A stretch of DNA of 64,000 nt from Heligmosomoides polygyrus polygyrus (Eukaryota > Nematoda > Chromadorea > Rhabditida > Heligmosomidae): contig OX377204.1 in assembly GCA_947396885.1 (NCBI GenBank), positions 39,455,975-39,519,974 of the forward strand, in the 5' to 3' direction. Both the position numbers and the translations under genes were made by a program. This document shows, one piece after another, positions 52,401 through 54,364 of the stretch; positions within the stretch are counted from its first letter, which is position 1; every line of letters begins with the position of its first letter. A model generated the notes under the pieces. The model was given only the letters and a program-made list of their open reading frames with translations, was not told the origin of the DNA and did not search any database.

Positions 52401-53710
52401 GACGAAAGTTGATGAAGAACCATCCCCTATCCCTCGAGGGAAATTTATTTCCGCTGCGATCTACGACATGTAACGCCTTCTTTACTCGACGTGGGTATCC
52501 ATAGCATCAATGAAAAATCCAGAGGCTAAAGCTGGCAATATTTCCAGCTTCTGGACTCACCTTTACATACACGGAATCTGACACGTCGGAAGGCTCCGAC
52601 TGCCCTAAGGCGTTATCCGCTCGCACACGGAATTGGTAAGTCTCCTCAGGAGCGAGGTTGAACAGCGTGACGAATGGCTGTTTTGTCGTCTCCGCTTTTC
52701 TCCACACCTTCTCGGAAGCCTAGTAAATTTTTACCTTCATTAATGAAGCCTCCAAACAGTAATGAATTTGAATTGGTTTTGTTCCACACATAGGACATGA
52801 TAAAGTACGAACAACTCTTCTGAAAAATCTGTGACTAGAAAAAGGAGTAAGGAGCGGCAAAGAAGTAGAAGAGAGTGTGATGAACATTCGGGTTTGGGTA
52901 GACCTATTCGACCTCACAGCCCTTCCCACCCCTTCGACACGACAGGTCTTCCCGTTCATAAATAGGCTTCAGAAATCTGAAAACGAGACCAACATGCCTT
53001 CAGTGTCACACGACCAATAGTCGAGAACGAGCTAACACCCCATATGCGGAGGGAGACTACTTCTGAGTTCCTGTACTCGACGTTCGATGACTCGAGGTGC
53101 TGCTGTCATGTCGTCGAATATTAGGTGGACCTATCACAATGGGTTCCGCTCGATGACGGGTACACGTGAATAGGTTCCAATGAAAAAAAAAACCATGACG
53201 CTCACCAATACGTTGGTACGTAGTAGTTGCTCGTCAAAGTTCGGAACAGCAAATGACGTTGTTCGTCTCCATTCAGGGAGACGGGCCCACCGGGCTTTTC
53301 TGGCTTACGACAGGGACGATGCAGACGTTGATGACACCCACTCGAGAATATTAACGACAAACGAAAGGTGGTACATGAATGACAACTAGTCCTCTGTTAA
53401 CAGCCAGCTAGACGACGACGTTTAGAAAGATCGTTGCCACAAATGCTGTAGAAGGCGATGCACCGTATGCCGGTCACCTCCGTGAGCCGAATAAATTCCT
53501 TCTCTTGAAGAGCGTCGTGCCGTAAAAGAACTGCTGTTTCTACCACTTGACGCATCCAATCATGGTTTCACTTACCGTGCACATCTCCACAGTGTAATAG
53601 CGAACCGGCGAGCCGCCATCCTGTGTAGGAGCCGACCACAACAGTCGCACTGAATCGACATTCTGATCCTGTACGACGGGCCTTCCTGGAGCCCCAGGCC
53701 GTTCAGTGAT
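4230..53710 (-). CDS. ttn-1: Titin-like giant muscle kinase (TTN-1 type), internal to C-terminal part, 24 exons
   Basis: Gene-level entry; exons are listed separately. The spliced product reads FnIII, linker, Ser/Thr kinase, regulatory tail, then at least seven Ig domains. Kinase motifs are all visible: glycine loop GQGAYGTV, lysine in TWAAKMVQ, HLDLKPEN catalytic loop, DFG in IIDFGLARKLD, and GTPEFCAPEVVNY before the APE position. A kinase followed by a long Ig series fits nematode TTN-1. UNC-89 is unlikely because its second kinase lies near the C-terminus and its first is followed by a long non-Ig linker. Twitchin has a different activation-segment sequence. Known titin-family kinases sit in the sarcomere and are autoinhibited by flanking linker and tail, so a muscle role is inferred. 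Introns reach 10.7 kb and are packed with transposons. Neither the gene start nor its last exon is recognised in the window. Confidence 0.85.
4660..6060. repeat. AT-rich inverted repeats in intron
   Basis: Bases about 4670-4760 are inverted relative to about 5275-5340 (shared CAAACTGAACATATTCCAAA-like block). Bases about 4800-4925 are inverted relative to about 5870-5975 (shared GTGCACTTTAAA ... GTGTTCACT block). This suggests one or two decayed non-autonomous elements. No coding sequence. Confidence 0.6.
6779..6901 (-). CDS. ttn-1: ttn-1 exon: end of sixth Ig and start of seventh
   Basis: VSNKLGMVECEAMLTVENEN closes the sixth Ig; PDMPVFVKKLQDVFVKK opens the seventh. Acceptor TTTTAG, donor AAG/GTAAGA, phase 0. 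Confidence 0.87.
6971..7149 (-). CDS. ttn-1: ttn-1 exon: sixth Ig domain
   Basis: GREILELEVSGAPPLTAEWY, RDGKLVAESRTLRTYFDGRI and LKIYEARPEHHGKYTCR. The first core cysteine is replaced by Leu (LELEVSG). Acceptor TTTCAG, donor GTGCTT, phase 0. Confidence 0.9.
7207..7341 (-). CDS. ttn-1: ttn-1 exon: Ser/Pro linker and start of sixth Ig
   Basis: A low-complexity linker, VDLGRTTPSVSRCGSPSDPS, precedes APVVTRPIEDAIVTE, which opens the next Ig. Acceptor GCCCAG, donor GTGCAT. Confidence 0.83.
7556..7731 (-). CDS. ttn-1: ttn-1 exon: fifth Ig domain, second half
   Basis: YKDGLKLMLERRMLHYTDRK, ITRLNIMKSIPQDSGEYTCE and SNPSGKDFTHCQIQVL. Acceptor TTTCAG, donor GTGAGC. Confidence 0.9.
8264..8390 (-). CDS. 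ttn-1: ttn-1 exon: fifth Ig domain, first half
   Basis: PLEKANLAPKFVDLLTNRSV and GHEEILLECTVTGQPTPTIT. Acceptor TTTCAG; the donor GTAATA splits the tryptophan codon. Confidence 0.88.
8448..8599 (-). CDS. ttn-1: ttn-1 exon: fourth Ig domain, second half
   Basis: LSASEFEIRSDEGVCTVTLR, VDDAGCYTCLAENIHGCSES and TTFVKII complete the Ig. Acceptor TTTCAG, donor GTATGT. The intron before it contains the 2.5 kb palindrome. Confidence 0.87.
9058..9255 (+). mobile_element. LINE family B, copy B3 (3' scrap)
   Basis: Reads RWTKVVIDCIP, then DVKKTSGRPPT, matching the 3' end of the family B LINEs at 37.7-40.9 and 41.5-41.8 kb. It has an internal deletion and ends with the shared GAACAACTCGATGAT-like 3' block. 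Confidence 0.7.
9890..12420. repeat. 2.5 kb imperfect palindrome with tandem subunits
   Basis: The left arm (about 9890-11130) recurs inverted in the right arm (about 11172-12420) over its whole length. For example, the CCATCCATCC block near 10165-10185 reappears inverted near 12090-12115. Within each arm a unit of about 150-300 bases containing CATAACTCGGC and AAAAAGGGGTCTYCATGCG is repeated. There is no ORF of note. It lies in a ttn-1 intron. Confidence 0.85.
12580..12878 (-). mobile_element. tRNA-derived SINE, copy a (complete, with TSD)
   Basis: On the minus strand it begins with a tRNA-like head (box A TAGCGCAGTCG; weak box B near 12795-12805) and ends in a (TTATCC)n tail. Direct repeats TCAGAAAGTAA at 12569-12579 and 12879-12889 are perfect. 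Body about 299 bases. Related copies are at 43.4, 45.3, 51.6 and 58.0 kb. Confidence 0.85.
13120..13175. repeat. Short tandem repeat TATAGATTTTTTT
   Basis: Several tandem copies of a roughly 17-base unit rich in T. Confidence 0.7.
13486..13571 (-). CDS. ttn-1: ttn-1 exon: fourth Ig domain, first half
   Basis: IPEGAEMVLTCVVTGVPSPT and ISWLKDCK carry the first Ig cysteine and the tryptophan. Acceptor TTCTAG, donor GTACAA. Confidence 0.85.
13978..14127. mobile_element. PIF/Harbinger-type MITE, copy 2 (150 bp)
   Basis: Ends GGCCAGTGTTATACTCCCGC and its inverse, GC-rich palindromic middle, flanked by TTA at 13975-13977 and 14128-14130. Inserted in the left arm of the long-TIR element. Confidence 0.85.
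14368..14740 (+). pseudogene. Acidic N-terminal fragment of putative transposase
   Basis: About 80 residues beginning MLKMSFSPERVVGHILSTLI, then, after an apparent frame change, FDEELNADWTPDDDCEEED and SVLFDGKHVSEEEVL. It lies inside the long inverted repeats, so a transposon protein is the simplest reading. The 3' part is separated by the RTE insertion. I do not recognise the exact family. Confidence 0.5.
15210..15911 (+). pseudogene. RTE copy A3 reverse transcriptase, main frame
   Basis: A 233-residue frame with NYRPIRLLSHSMKIFERIVD, MHLAFLDLEKAFDRVPPEVQ and MEYPISVGVHQG. RT motifs are recognisable but the frame breaks before the YADD box, which appears in another frame near 15893-15910. 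Not functional. Confidence 0.88.
15911..16650 (+). pseudogene. RTE copy A3 RT thumb and C-terminal region
   Basis: Two frames: 15911-16267 (LASEDKIELQRQVQAWCDRL, ELPRTSVFKYLGSAVASD) and 16316-16650 (METKMLRWTAGVTRLDRVRN). A stop near 16265 separates them. Confidence 0.85.
16654..16814. mobile_element. PIF/Harbinger-type MITE, copy 3 (161 bp)
   Basis: GGCCTATGTTATACTCCCGC ends with inverse on the right; TAA at 16651-16653 and 16815-16817. RTE copy A2 shows the empty site (GCAACTAAGCGGGAC), confirming the insertion point. Confidence 0.9.
17985..18840. repeat. Inverted repeat with tRNA-like segments
   Basis: Arms about 17985-18340 and 18480-18840 share GACCTCCCATGGAACTTCAA and a TGGTTCGGTTCCC block resembling a pol III box B, preceded by GGGGTAGTGCT. 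The right arm lies in a minus-strand open frame (18481-19128) of unknown identity. Probably a non-autonomous fold-back element or two opposed SINE-like units. Confidence 0.6.
19367..19505 (-). CDS. ttn-1: ttn-1 exon: end of third Ig, linker, start of fourth
   Basis: CVAKNGVGKSQCVCRVRVGE ends the Ig, and KSPRFRMPLTSPRE opens the next. Acceptor TTCCAG, donor GTGAGC. The 5.8 kb intron that follows carries the long-TIR transposon with its nested RTE copy. Confidence 0.85.
19563..19682 (-). CDS. ttn-1: ttn-1 exon: third Ig domain, middle
   Basis: Reads YHNGEKIAPSEHYRLLSDNS and DYSLTIMNTQLKDTGEYR. Acceptor TTAAAG restores the split W codon; donor GTGAGT. Confidence 0.85.
20780..21650 (+). pseudogene. 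Decayed mariner transposase 1
   Basis: Fragments in different frames match mariner order: GVLYVNPSRHRQWLSNDEP near 21095-21150, EMQKNGEFRWEIL near 21368-21405, and FRVVKHHLRDKGFNQLENSK near 21448-21510. Many frameshifts; clearly dead. Confidence 0.75.
22067..22256 (-). CDS. ttn-1: ttn-1 exon: end of second Ig and start of third
   Basis: Joins in frame as QGSWMVVGRNGYGQCES, finishing the second Ig. It then starts a third with PDGHEPPSFDHPLEDIRCGE and CVRVTAHPPPTIDW. Acceptor TTTTCAG; the donor GTACGT splits the tryptophan codon. Confidence 0.85.
23150..23440 (-). pseudogene. mariner transposase N-terminal fragment 2
   Basis: The minus strand reads MNSQQQLRVVIF and RGSNASTTVYNITDGFGEG, resembling the helix-turn-helix start of mariner transposases. 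No catalytic part remains. Confidence 0.55.
23450..24930. other. Intronic stretch, nothing recognised
   Basis: AT-rich, no exon with Ig features, no clear repeat family. Short frames here look random. Confidence 0.4.
24932..25200. repeat. GACGTC-rich palindromic repeat, MITE-like left end
   Basis: Starts TTA then GGCCTATGTTATACTTCGGC, matching the Harbinger MITE ends at 16.65 kb. It runs into GC-rich CGACGTCGCC repeats. A matching right end was not found, so it may be truncated or composite. Confidence 0.6.
25660..25831. repeat. Left part of a repeat also present at 62.9-63.2 kb
   Basis: Resembles 63000-63160 (GCCATGCRCTCGT ... TTGCATTTTACA ... GTGTTTCGCTTGA). It continues at 30588 after the LTR element, where ACAGGGTATCCTAAAAATAC matches 63150 onward. 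The LTR element therefore inserted into this repeat. Confidence 0.75.
25832..26361 (-). repeat. 3' LTR (530 bp)
   Basis: Terminal repeat, TG...CA. On the minus strand this is the downstream copy. Antisense frames over it are shadows. Confidence 0.95.
26730..28367 (-). CDS. Zinc knuckle, aspartic protease and basic tail of the LTR element
   Basis: 545-residue frame. A CCHC zinc knuckle CFNCNEVGHLRKDC lies near residue 62-75. The retropepsin has active site LLDTGSQVSIIP (about 140) and a VLGTNAL turn (about 225). A PR-RT spacer region follows, and then, instead of RT, a Lys/Arg-rich segment and an acidic/coiled tail (SLSKVDSDEVDSVKTAMSEV, LTRKLSALERRLEAA). The true start is unknown because the frame is probably entered from Gag. 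Confidence 0.85.
   Translation of the reverse strand: MREVSAWRKLCENRWKGSRSSVRKEDAEGIMLRRWTDQEMIEEIRWEVAFTQRAHARQSEERKCFNCNEVGHLRKDCAQKKAVRAKDKPTESAEPQREPKIFTASLSKWRCGVTKVDGLHEDLVGAQTTAQVQLLGMTRAALLDTGSQVSIIPLQMLVDALQNGYDLNADVEEIDLDRGKQVCDASGNPMSFKGAVKLAVQVDKGPRHRIGLFVMAGGDDVIVLGTNALKKLGWSLAPNAQSSRSRAEVSRGRRHQRKEAKAMKAAVQQRRTSASKVFTEGRRLYLKPAETKVVPVRCDEMKQDVALQSSGEILPDTEGQCAEHQIQVPVTNSFAGAKMFREGEVVSTCEGTEMAVREPLARRCVVGKARAPKPTNPICGRRTFFSHLRRESEVHLAELGHVAKTVSLQKPEAKRAPRKVRVSLPEASEGSKKKAPATTRVPQAHVAHTQRKRVIKKEPVGRSTLAKESSQLSLSKVDSDEVDSVKTAMSEVWADLTRKLSALERRLEAAVCCHYLEVVGKHKATTSRGKEGRPGRNERVMGTAR
28189..29688 (-). CDS. Gag of the LTR element
   Basis: 499 residues starting MEMSGATDVRIDGIGKMMPE. 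The N-terminal half is coiled-coil-like (about 25-150: RIERLVAKVDEIG, ALEEQLGGLQQLGAELRSLK). The middle resembles a Ty3 capsid: FSDFVLKFRMKYGSLGLRDD, LLSKMDGYSKAVAQALP, then STYCVELERLTRSAYPD. The C-terminus is basic and the frame ends without a zinc knuckle. It overlaps the next frame by 179 bases, offset by +1, so either programmed frameshifting or a one-base mutation links them. Capsid assembly is the inferred role. Confidence 0.85.
   Translation of the reverse strand: MEMSGATDVRIDGIGKMMPEDPSQAEQLSMEARIERLVAKVDEIGGKGPAQVRDMISKFCISLALLREIPAKVAQSTKAKSKRGQSQLLESTGEEIEAQCGALEEQLGGLQQLGAELRSLKALTKEVRDAPEQRVPARDDRVVQRGSPSAAPWSTGKGMVEETSTPMKVSRSVVQAEQTENTDGEPVHGRPKAPGFDDVVYRAGFHPVAGAQGKRLQETSTSNQRFDQNQCLQGRMSASPQPTRTGSRTTIRSCGSSSGSCIAEEALGAMFAAMTLPDVETYKDPQGKDFSDFVLKFRMKYGSLGLRDDMLSHLLLSKMDGYSKAVAQALPKHVLEGTFEDLVKALKDKLREDDPSTQLKAYLELKRLRKTGDVSTYCVELERLTRSAYPDQTEEDLSRTRAGELLSQLTNWPECVQLYTAMEIAPKESAYEMVKAMAQRCERSKRMAEAMREQVERLEVKRSEGRRRRDHATALDRSGNDRGDTLGGSIYPTSPRTTI
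30053..30582 (-). repeat. 5' LTR (530 bp)
   Basis: Same length as the 3' LTR with three visible differences. It should hold the element promoter on the minus strand, the same direction as ttn-1. Confidence 0.95.
30588..30860. repeat. Right part of the repeat split by the LTR element
   Basis: ACAGGGTATCCTAAAAATACAGGTAC then GAATGGTTCTAACATTGCTAG matches 63150-63210. It is the second half of the element interrupted at 25832. Confidence 0.7.
30930..31085. repeat. GACGTC-rich palindromic repeat, second locus
   Basis: Dense CGACGTCGGCGACGTC motifs, with the flank AAAATGCGCTCCAATG resembling AAAATGCGCTCCGATG at 25169. Related to the 24.9-25.2 kb repeat. Confidence 0.65.
31194..31437 (-). CDS. ttn-1: ttn-1 exon: second Ig domain, main part
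   Basis: Reads APAFHHQLTDCSVKIGEQKI, CVTNTTLPEPSVEWFHNGSR and LKHDKGRYELTILSASVHDQ. Donor GTTTGT splits a glycine codon completed 8.9 kb away. That intron contains the LTR retrotransposon. Confidence 0.9.
31502..31848 (-). CDS. ttn-1: ttn-1 exon: first post-kinase Ig domain
   Basis: VECAPKVKKQLEDIVANVGD, LIATLSCDLEGHPDPQITWF and ESDAGCYSCRATNDLG make a complete I-set Ig domain with both core cysteines, the tryptophan and the D.G.Y.C motif. A linker with KAETSPAELLNRRTTK follows. Acceptor CTTCAG, donor GTGAGA. Confidence 0.92.
31906..32077 (-). CDS. ttn-1: ttn-1 exon: C-terminal regulatory segment
   Basis: Reads RQKKNFMSLQRWSDDLLPIG, then RLANRGAIFRRLTMDGVFER. In titin-like kinases this tail folds back over the active site; that role is known for the family and inferred here. 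Acceptor TTCTTAG and donor GTTAGT; the last codon is split with the next exon. Confidence 0.88.
32148..32192 (-). CDS. ttn-1: ttn-1 short exon: kinase/regulatory-tail junction
   Basis: A 45-base exon, GPLLTAFNDLTEYVK, between acceptor TTCCAG and donor AAG/GTACTC. It joins in frame to WIT upstream and to KTQPPTRTG downstream. It begins the C-terminal regulatory segment. Confidence 0.85.
33025..33165. repeat. CAGAAAACAGAAAA tandem array 1
   Basis: Irregular tandem repeats of CAGAAAA. A similar array lies at 42440-42565. Confidence 0.8.
33539..33672. mobile_element. PIF/Harbinger-type MITE, copy 4 (134 bp)
   Basis: GGCCCCGTTTATAC ends with inverse at 33659-33672; TAA at 33536-33538 and 33673-33675. 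Its core differs from copies 1-3. Confidence 0.85.
34010..34505 (+). pseudogene. LINE family B, copy B2, left part
   Basis: RT fragments in shifting frames: KLIDVSQEYKLPLC near 34115-34155, then VIDVKRGVRRGYHIPEA and LHHFRFVDDIVLITPSIS near 34305-34485. The FVDD box stands for FADD. The LINE stops abruptly at 34505, where the MULE begins. The rest resumes at 41522. Confidence 0.78.
34016..34050. repeat. 14-bp perfect hairpin
   Basis: AAGGACAGCCATGC, loop GAACAA, then GCATGGCTGTCCTT. It lies at the left edge of LINE copy B2. Confidence 0.85.
34506..34985. repeat. MULE left terminal inverted repeat
   Basis: Matches the reverse complement of 41040-41521 with scattered differences. Its outer 100 bases are GC-rich and its inner part AT-rich. 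Confidence 0.92.
35285..35415. repeat. AAT-rich simple repeat
   Basis: Imperfect (AAT)n/(TAATAA)n tract in the MULE interior. Confidence 0.85.
36340..37600 (+). pseudogene. MULE transposase remnant
   Basis: Conserved blocks appear with stops between them: VLDFEKAALNAARTLFSNAK (36852-36909), then after an apparent intron IEGCSFYLAQAWNRRKDALG (36978-37035), TRWWAVSRVQY near 37135, and LRRRDAKRRYLIDKR near 37478. These are typical of the catalytic centre and C-terminus of nematode MULE transposases. The E in DFEKA is kept. Upstream parts are degraded. Confidence 0.78.
38041..38630 (+). pseudogene. LINE B1 APE-type endonuclease, 5' part
   Basis: Reads CTYNCRSIASEQDLRTLLYR, YDVIALQETKG and, after a frame break near 38340, TISIINEYAPTSAATDEEKE and YKVVVGDFNAIVG. 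The catalytic E (QETK) and the GDFN Asp/Asn are present. An A-run near 38343-38352 is the likely slip. Confidence 0.85.
38627..40630 (+). CDS. LINE B1 endonuclease C-terminus and reverse transcriptase
   Basis: 667 residues. The end of the endonuclease (RSEINHVLTNRRW, about 20-32; the usual S-D-H ending reads SDNR) is followed by RT: APGPDGISADLLRAG (about 270), NYRPISPLSVVYKIFTKILL (about 325), VFVDYRKAFDSVEI (about 390), KGVRQGDTISPKLFTA (about 450), LRFADDIVLISTSTAEVEEM (about 490; catalytic FADD). The thumb and a C-terminal region complete it. The frame runs on in another register to 40854 with WAGHLLRRKDDRW and PLGRPPTRWADSF, so a second small frameshift lies near 40560. Possibly recently active. 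Confidence 0.9.
   Translation: MFKKPSNRRWIWENPNGETRSEINHVLTNRRWSLFDVAMLPSFDTCSDNRLVRAKLSLKKRMFKRDTHKPAPMRIPTFKSEELEYAIKSYDWNLLEDPSEDYDLLSKGLLKCASSSCGATSPSASRLNAHAIKLLEQRRAVKLDPNASHLEKVTISKACRIAVKESIQAYRRLKLLEAAGNGSSIKRCKRDLCDQKATMSALVDKGGTTQTSRRAMEAIVQEFYTDLFRSSITVPKCLIPPAEEVPHILESEVAHAIRRMKPGTAPGPDGISADLLRAGGSALCSLFAKHFNHYLRLGRIPDSWKESKTVLIFKKGQQEDINNYRPISPLSVVYKIFTKILLNRMERCLDEYQPVEQAGFRKDFSCMDHIQIVSQLIERSRGYHLPLVLVFVDYRKAFDSVEINAILNALVHAGIPSPYIRLLDECFSNTSTTIQLFDRKLKIPIGKGVRQGDTISPKLFTAALQNAMKDLNWDDKSYLVDVKRISNLRFADDIVLISTSTAEVEEMLNELNVAGMKMGLDMNMSKTQFMVNHWCDTGLVRLNGVALQQVDSYVYLGGELNMDNDLAPEIVRRRRAAWAAFSSIREVTDQVKDPGLRASIFNASVLLAMCYATETWPDNKTIARAMQTTHRALERCLLRTSLRRQWQEGLRSSELREKSQLATRCGT
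40879..40898 (+). repeat. LINE B1 3' tandem tail
   Basis: ATCAAAGT repeated about twice immediately before the TSD, as expected for RTE-type 3' ends. Confidence 0.75.
41040..41521. repeat. MULE right terminal inverted repeat
   Basis: Inverse of 34506-34985, ending GTCGGGACTAACGACT. Confidence 0.92.
41522..41850 (+). pseudogene. LINE family B, copy B2, right part
   Basis: Reads WVGRLRHALRKHPLDESRRR and later NNTRTPINALVG, the 3' end of the same LINE family. It carries a local inverted duplication (CCTGAACGAACG ... CGTTCGTTCAGG, about 41675-41735). Confidence 0.78.
42440..42565. repeat. C-run and CAGAAAA array 2
   Basis: A run of about ten C near 42456-42465 precedes CCAGAAAACAGAAAACAGAA repeats resembling the 33.0 kb array. 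Confidence 0.8.
42901..42981 (-). CDS. ttn-1: ttn-1 exon: kinase C-lobe end
   Basis: DFICRLMMKDKHRRMTVQEA then LRHPWIT, the conserved end of a protein kinase fold with its R..M...ALRHPW motif. Donor GTATTG. The following intron is 10.7 kb and holds the nested LINE/MULE/LINE. Confidence 0.93.
43033..43150 (-). CDS. ttn-1: ttn-1 exon: kinase C-lobe (helix F-G)
   Basis: Reads LSGLSPFLGDTDEETLTNVS and ADWDFDDPSWDDVSDVAK. The acceptor ATTTAG gives the in-frame join YVL-LSGLSPF across the intron. Donor AAG/GTGGGT. Confidence 0.93.
43390..43662 (+). mobile_element. tRNA-derived SINE, copy d
   Basis: The head has a box-A-like TGGTAGCGCTCTTGG and box-B-like GGATCGAATTT. The body matches SINE a in reverse complement (AAGTAGAATGCG.GGCGCATCCCAG). 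It ends at the AATAC microsatellite. Confidence 0.75.
43662..43695. repeat. (AATAC)n microsatellite at SINE/LINE junction
   Basis: Six or seven copies of AATAC/CAATA. It can be read as the tail of the plus-strand SINE or the minus-strand LINE. Confidence 0.9.
44178..45284 (-). CDS. CR1/Jockey-type reverse transcriptase, C-terminal 368 residues
   Basis: Uninterrupted frame with CYIDYAKAFDSINLCLLLSK (start), SGVPQGTCLGPLMFLLYIND (about 65-84), CSIYADDSKIYSI (YADD active site, about 97), a DLGIKYSDSL thumb region, and a C-terminal CTPLWSP and RTWNSLPNAIVSS typical of this clade. The fingers and endonuclease are missing, so it is not autonomous. The first Met is not a real start. Confidence 0.88.
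   Translation of the reverse strand: MPAAIEACYIDYAKAFDSINLCLLLSKLQAYGIEGCLLRFLQSFLTGRTQTVMVNDAVSNNYETLSGVPQGTCLGPLMFLLYINDLPNCLPLEVSCSIYADDSKIYSINNPNALQQGLDALYAWSTKWMLDISHEKTLVMCIGSSHPRDLSFFLGNETLRNTKFVRDLGIKYSDSLCFEDYIDETITTAYRRSNFILRAFQTHSMSTLFKLFSTYVRPLLEYCTPLWSPVKIVHKEKIEKVQKKFTNAIFSRNGLYHVSYKERLATLGENSLKLRRILYDQNLVFKIFSGCLDIDKREIFNLLDFTDRTRGHPFRIFIGRVRSQQFFGSFLVRAVRTWNSLPNAIVSSSTPANFNHKLEAHLKQSGFF
45285..45533 (-). mobile_element. tRNA-derived SINE, copy b
   Basis: The minus strand starts with a tRNA-like head (box A TATAGTGCAGTCGG; box B near GGTTTGGGTCC). The body shares CCGACAGAACA/GATGGCCAGCCG blocks with copy a. It touches the truncated LINE end. Confidence 0.7.
45930..46870 (+). 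pseudogene. Decayed mariner transposase 3
   Basis: Pieces in order: FDHGDESLEESPRSGRTRT (46070-46125), an MNEKWG-like remnant near 46320, and EYARPHTVKRAQKKLVKLGI (46605-46665). Stops and frameshifts throughout. Confidence 0.7.
47072..47271 (-). CDS. ttn-1: ttn-1 exon: kinase, DFG and activation segment
   Basis: Starts PENILLKSKDSTEVKIIDFG and continues LARKLDPKKSVKLLFGTPE, FCAPEVVNYQ and GTDMWTIGVITYVL. The DFG aspartate, the APE-equivalent glutamate and the DMW aspartate are all present, so an active kinase is predicted. Acceptor TTTGCAG, donor GTAAGT. The next intron (3.9 kb) contains a LINE, SINEs and a mariner. Confidence 0.94.
47443..47584 (-). CDS. ttn-1: ttn-1 exon: kinase, catalytic loop
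   Basis: Reads VSGGELFEKIMEDDSLMSEQ, then VRDYMHQILLGVQHMH and IVHLDLK. The HLD form in place of HRD is usual in the MLCK/titin group. Acceptor TTGCAG and donor AAG/GTATTT, phase 0. Confidence 0.92.
47648..47778 (-). CDS. ttn-1: ttn-1 exon: kinase N-lobe, helix C
   Basis: Not a separate open frame with a start codon; found by reading the minus strand. It reads VRPGVKREDVLHEIKIMDQL then LLHLHEAFDLGNEMCLIEE. The Glu of helix C is in LHEIKIM. Acceptor TTTAG, donor GTGAGTG; a codon is split with the next exon to give EEF. Confidence 0.92.
49550..50149 (+). pseudogene. Ty3-like Gag end, zinc knuckle and protease start
   Basis: Residues WCNSCDKHGQGTTDC look like a CCHC knuckle whose His position is Gln. 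LIDTGSAVSIVPSVLL is the retropepsin active site. The frame ends and the protease continues at 50140 in another frame (TTLLLGTNILNALGI). Confidence 0.8.
50595..51600 (+). pseudogene. Ty3-like reverse transcriptase remnant
   Basis: Fingers (HPPIRQKTMPVLNSVRNKVD, then KKDGSTRLCVDYREVNQITR near 50930), FTNAPSKFQLLMNAV near 51210, and YLNDILIAL near 51290, where the catalytic YLDD has become YLND. Then FLEFLGHVV and RTFLGVAGYY. It has in-frame stops and a 38-base templated insertion at 51164-51201. Confidence 0.85.
51605..51800 (+). mobile_element. tRNA-derived SINE, copy e (head missing)
   Basis: Matches the SINE a body in reverse complement (GACTTGTCTGGGAAGGATAA, GGTGAATGCATGGCGCATCT). 5'-truncated; abuts the Ty3-like remnant. 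Confidence 0.78.
51937..52035 (-). CDS. ttn-1: ttn-1 exon: kinase N-lobe, ATP-binding loop
   Basis: YIICEELGQGAYGTVYRAIE is the glycine-rich loop; KTWAAKMVQ holds the ATP-anchoring lysine. Acceptor CTCAG and donor GTAACA, with in-frame joins on both sides. The following intron is 4.2 kb and contains the Ty3-like remnant. Confidence 0.92.
52092..52304 (-). CDS. ttn-1: ttn-1 exon: N-terminal linker before kinase
   Basis: Contains APNDDYLTKLRRIQDVSRIV and DYDRLDSMVDLSKHRPID, ending LPNDLQAK directly before the kinase. In titin-family kinases this linker packs on the kinase and helps regulate it. The phase-0 acceptor that keeps the frame is the TAG at about 52305-52307. A nearer AG at 52295-52296 would break the phase. 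A TG/CA-rich microsatellite lies immediately upstream. Confidence 0.8.
52310..52410. repeat. TG-rich microsatellite next to a ttn-1 splice acceptor
   Basis: Imperfect (TG)n, which is (CA)n on the coding strand, just upstream of the linker exon acceptor. Confidence 0.9.
52561..52719 (-). CDS. ttn-1: ttn-1 exon: second half of FnIII domain
   Basis: Begins ASEKVWRKAETTK and continues with TLFNLAPEETYQFRVRA and NALGQSEPSD, the classic L.P...Y.FRV.A.N..G.S FnIII second half. Donor GTGAGT, phase 0. It joins in frame to the previous exon and to the linker exon. Confidence 0.87.
53576..53710 (-). CDS. ttn-1: ttn-1 exon: first half of FnIII domain
   Basis: The exon reads ITERPGAPGRPVV, then VRLLWSAPTQDGGSPV and RYYTVEMCT. 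The proline-rich start, the W in the B strand and the GG..V..Y pattern are typical FnIII. It follows an acceptor ending TTTCAG and ends at a GTAAGT donor in phase 0. It is the most upstream exon I recognise; no earlier exon is visible up to 64 kb. Confidence 0.85.
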
Positions 53711-54364
53711 CTGAAAACTACCGCTGAGACACGAATCGTCATCAACGGACAAACGGGATTAGTGTACACAATTGCATGAGCATTTCGCCTTATTTTCTCT
53801 TCAGCATAAATATGGGGCATATCTCCTGTTAATGGCCATCAAACTACCGAAGGCGGGAGAACGGGAAAGAAAATAGGATTGATGATGGATGCGCGGATGA
53901 ATGTCCGATCGCGGCTTAGGGTGTATTGCACGGTTCCGTACCTCCACTAAAATTTTGAGGCATATTTGCTAAACAGCTGAATTTGGCACTTCTGCTCATT
54001 TTGTGGTTTAACCACGGAGTGCTATTTAATTAAGGATCAGCTTATAATAGGTTGTCTCCTAAGTGAGCAAAATTATTTTTTGAAATTACGGCTGAGTACA
54101 TCCACGTGAAAAAACACGGCTGCAGGCTTCATGCCATCAACTCCAAAGAAACAAACGCGTTGACCTTCTGGGTTAGTGCATGTCAATATCAACATCTTAG
54201 AGTAGCGCCACTTTGAGTTGAGATGTGTGTGACGGGATTGATGCAGCTTCGACCGGTGATTCCAAAACTGTTTCCGCATCTGCTAAGCGCATCTGCGAAC
54301 GGAACTGTGGAGAATTTTCAGATTGCCTTCTGAACCCTTTGTTTGCGAGAAGAGTCAACCGTTC

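Noticed and set aside
4230..53710. Assignment to UNC-89 or twitchin
   Set aside because: UNC-89 ends with its second kinase and has a different activation segment (SPEF type). Twitchin kinase has a different activation segment. Kinase-CRD-many Ig with GTPEFCAPEVVNY fits TTN-1 best.
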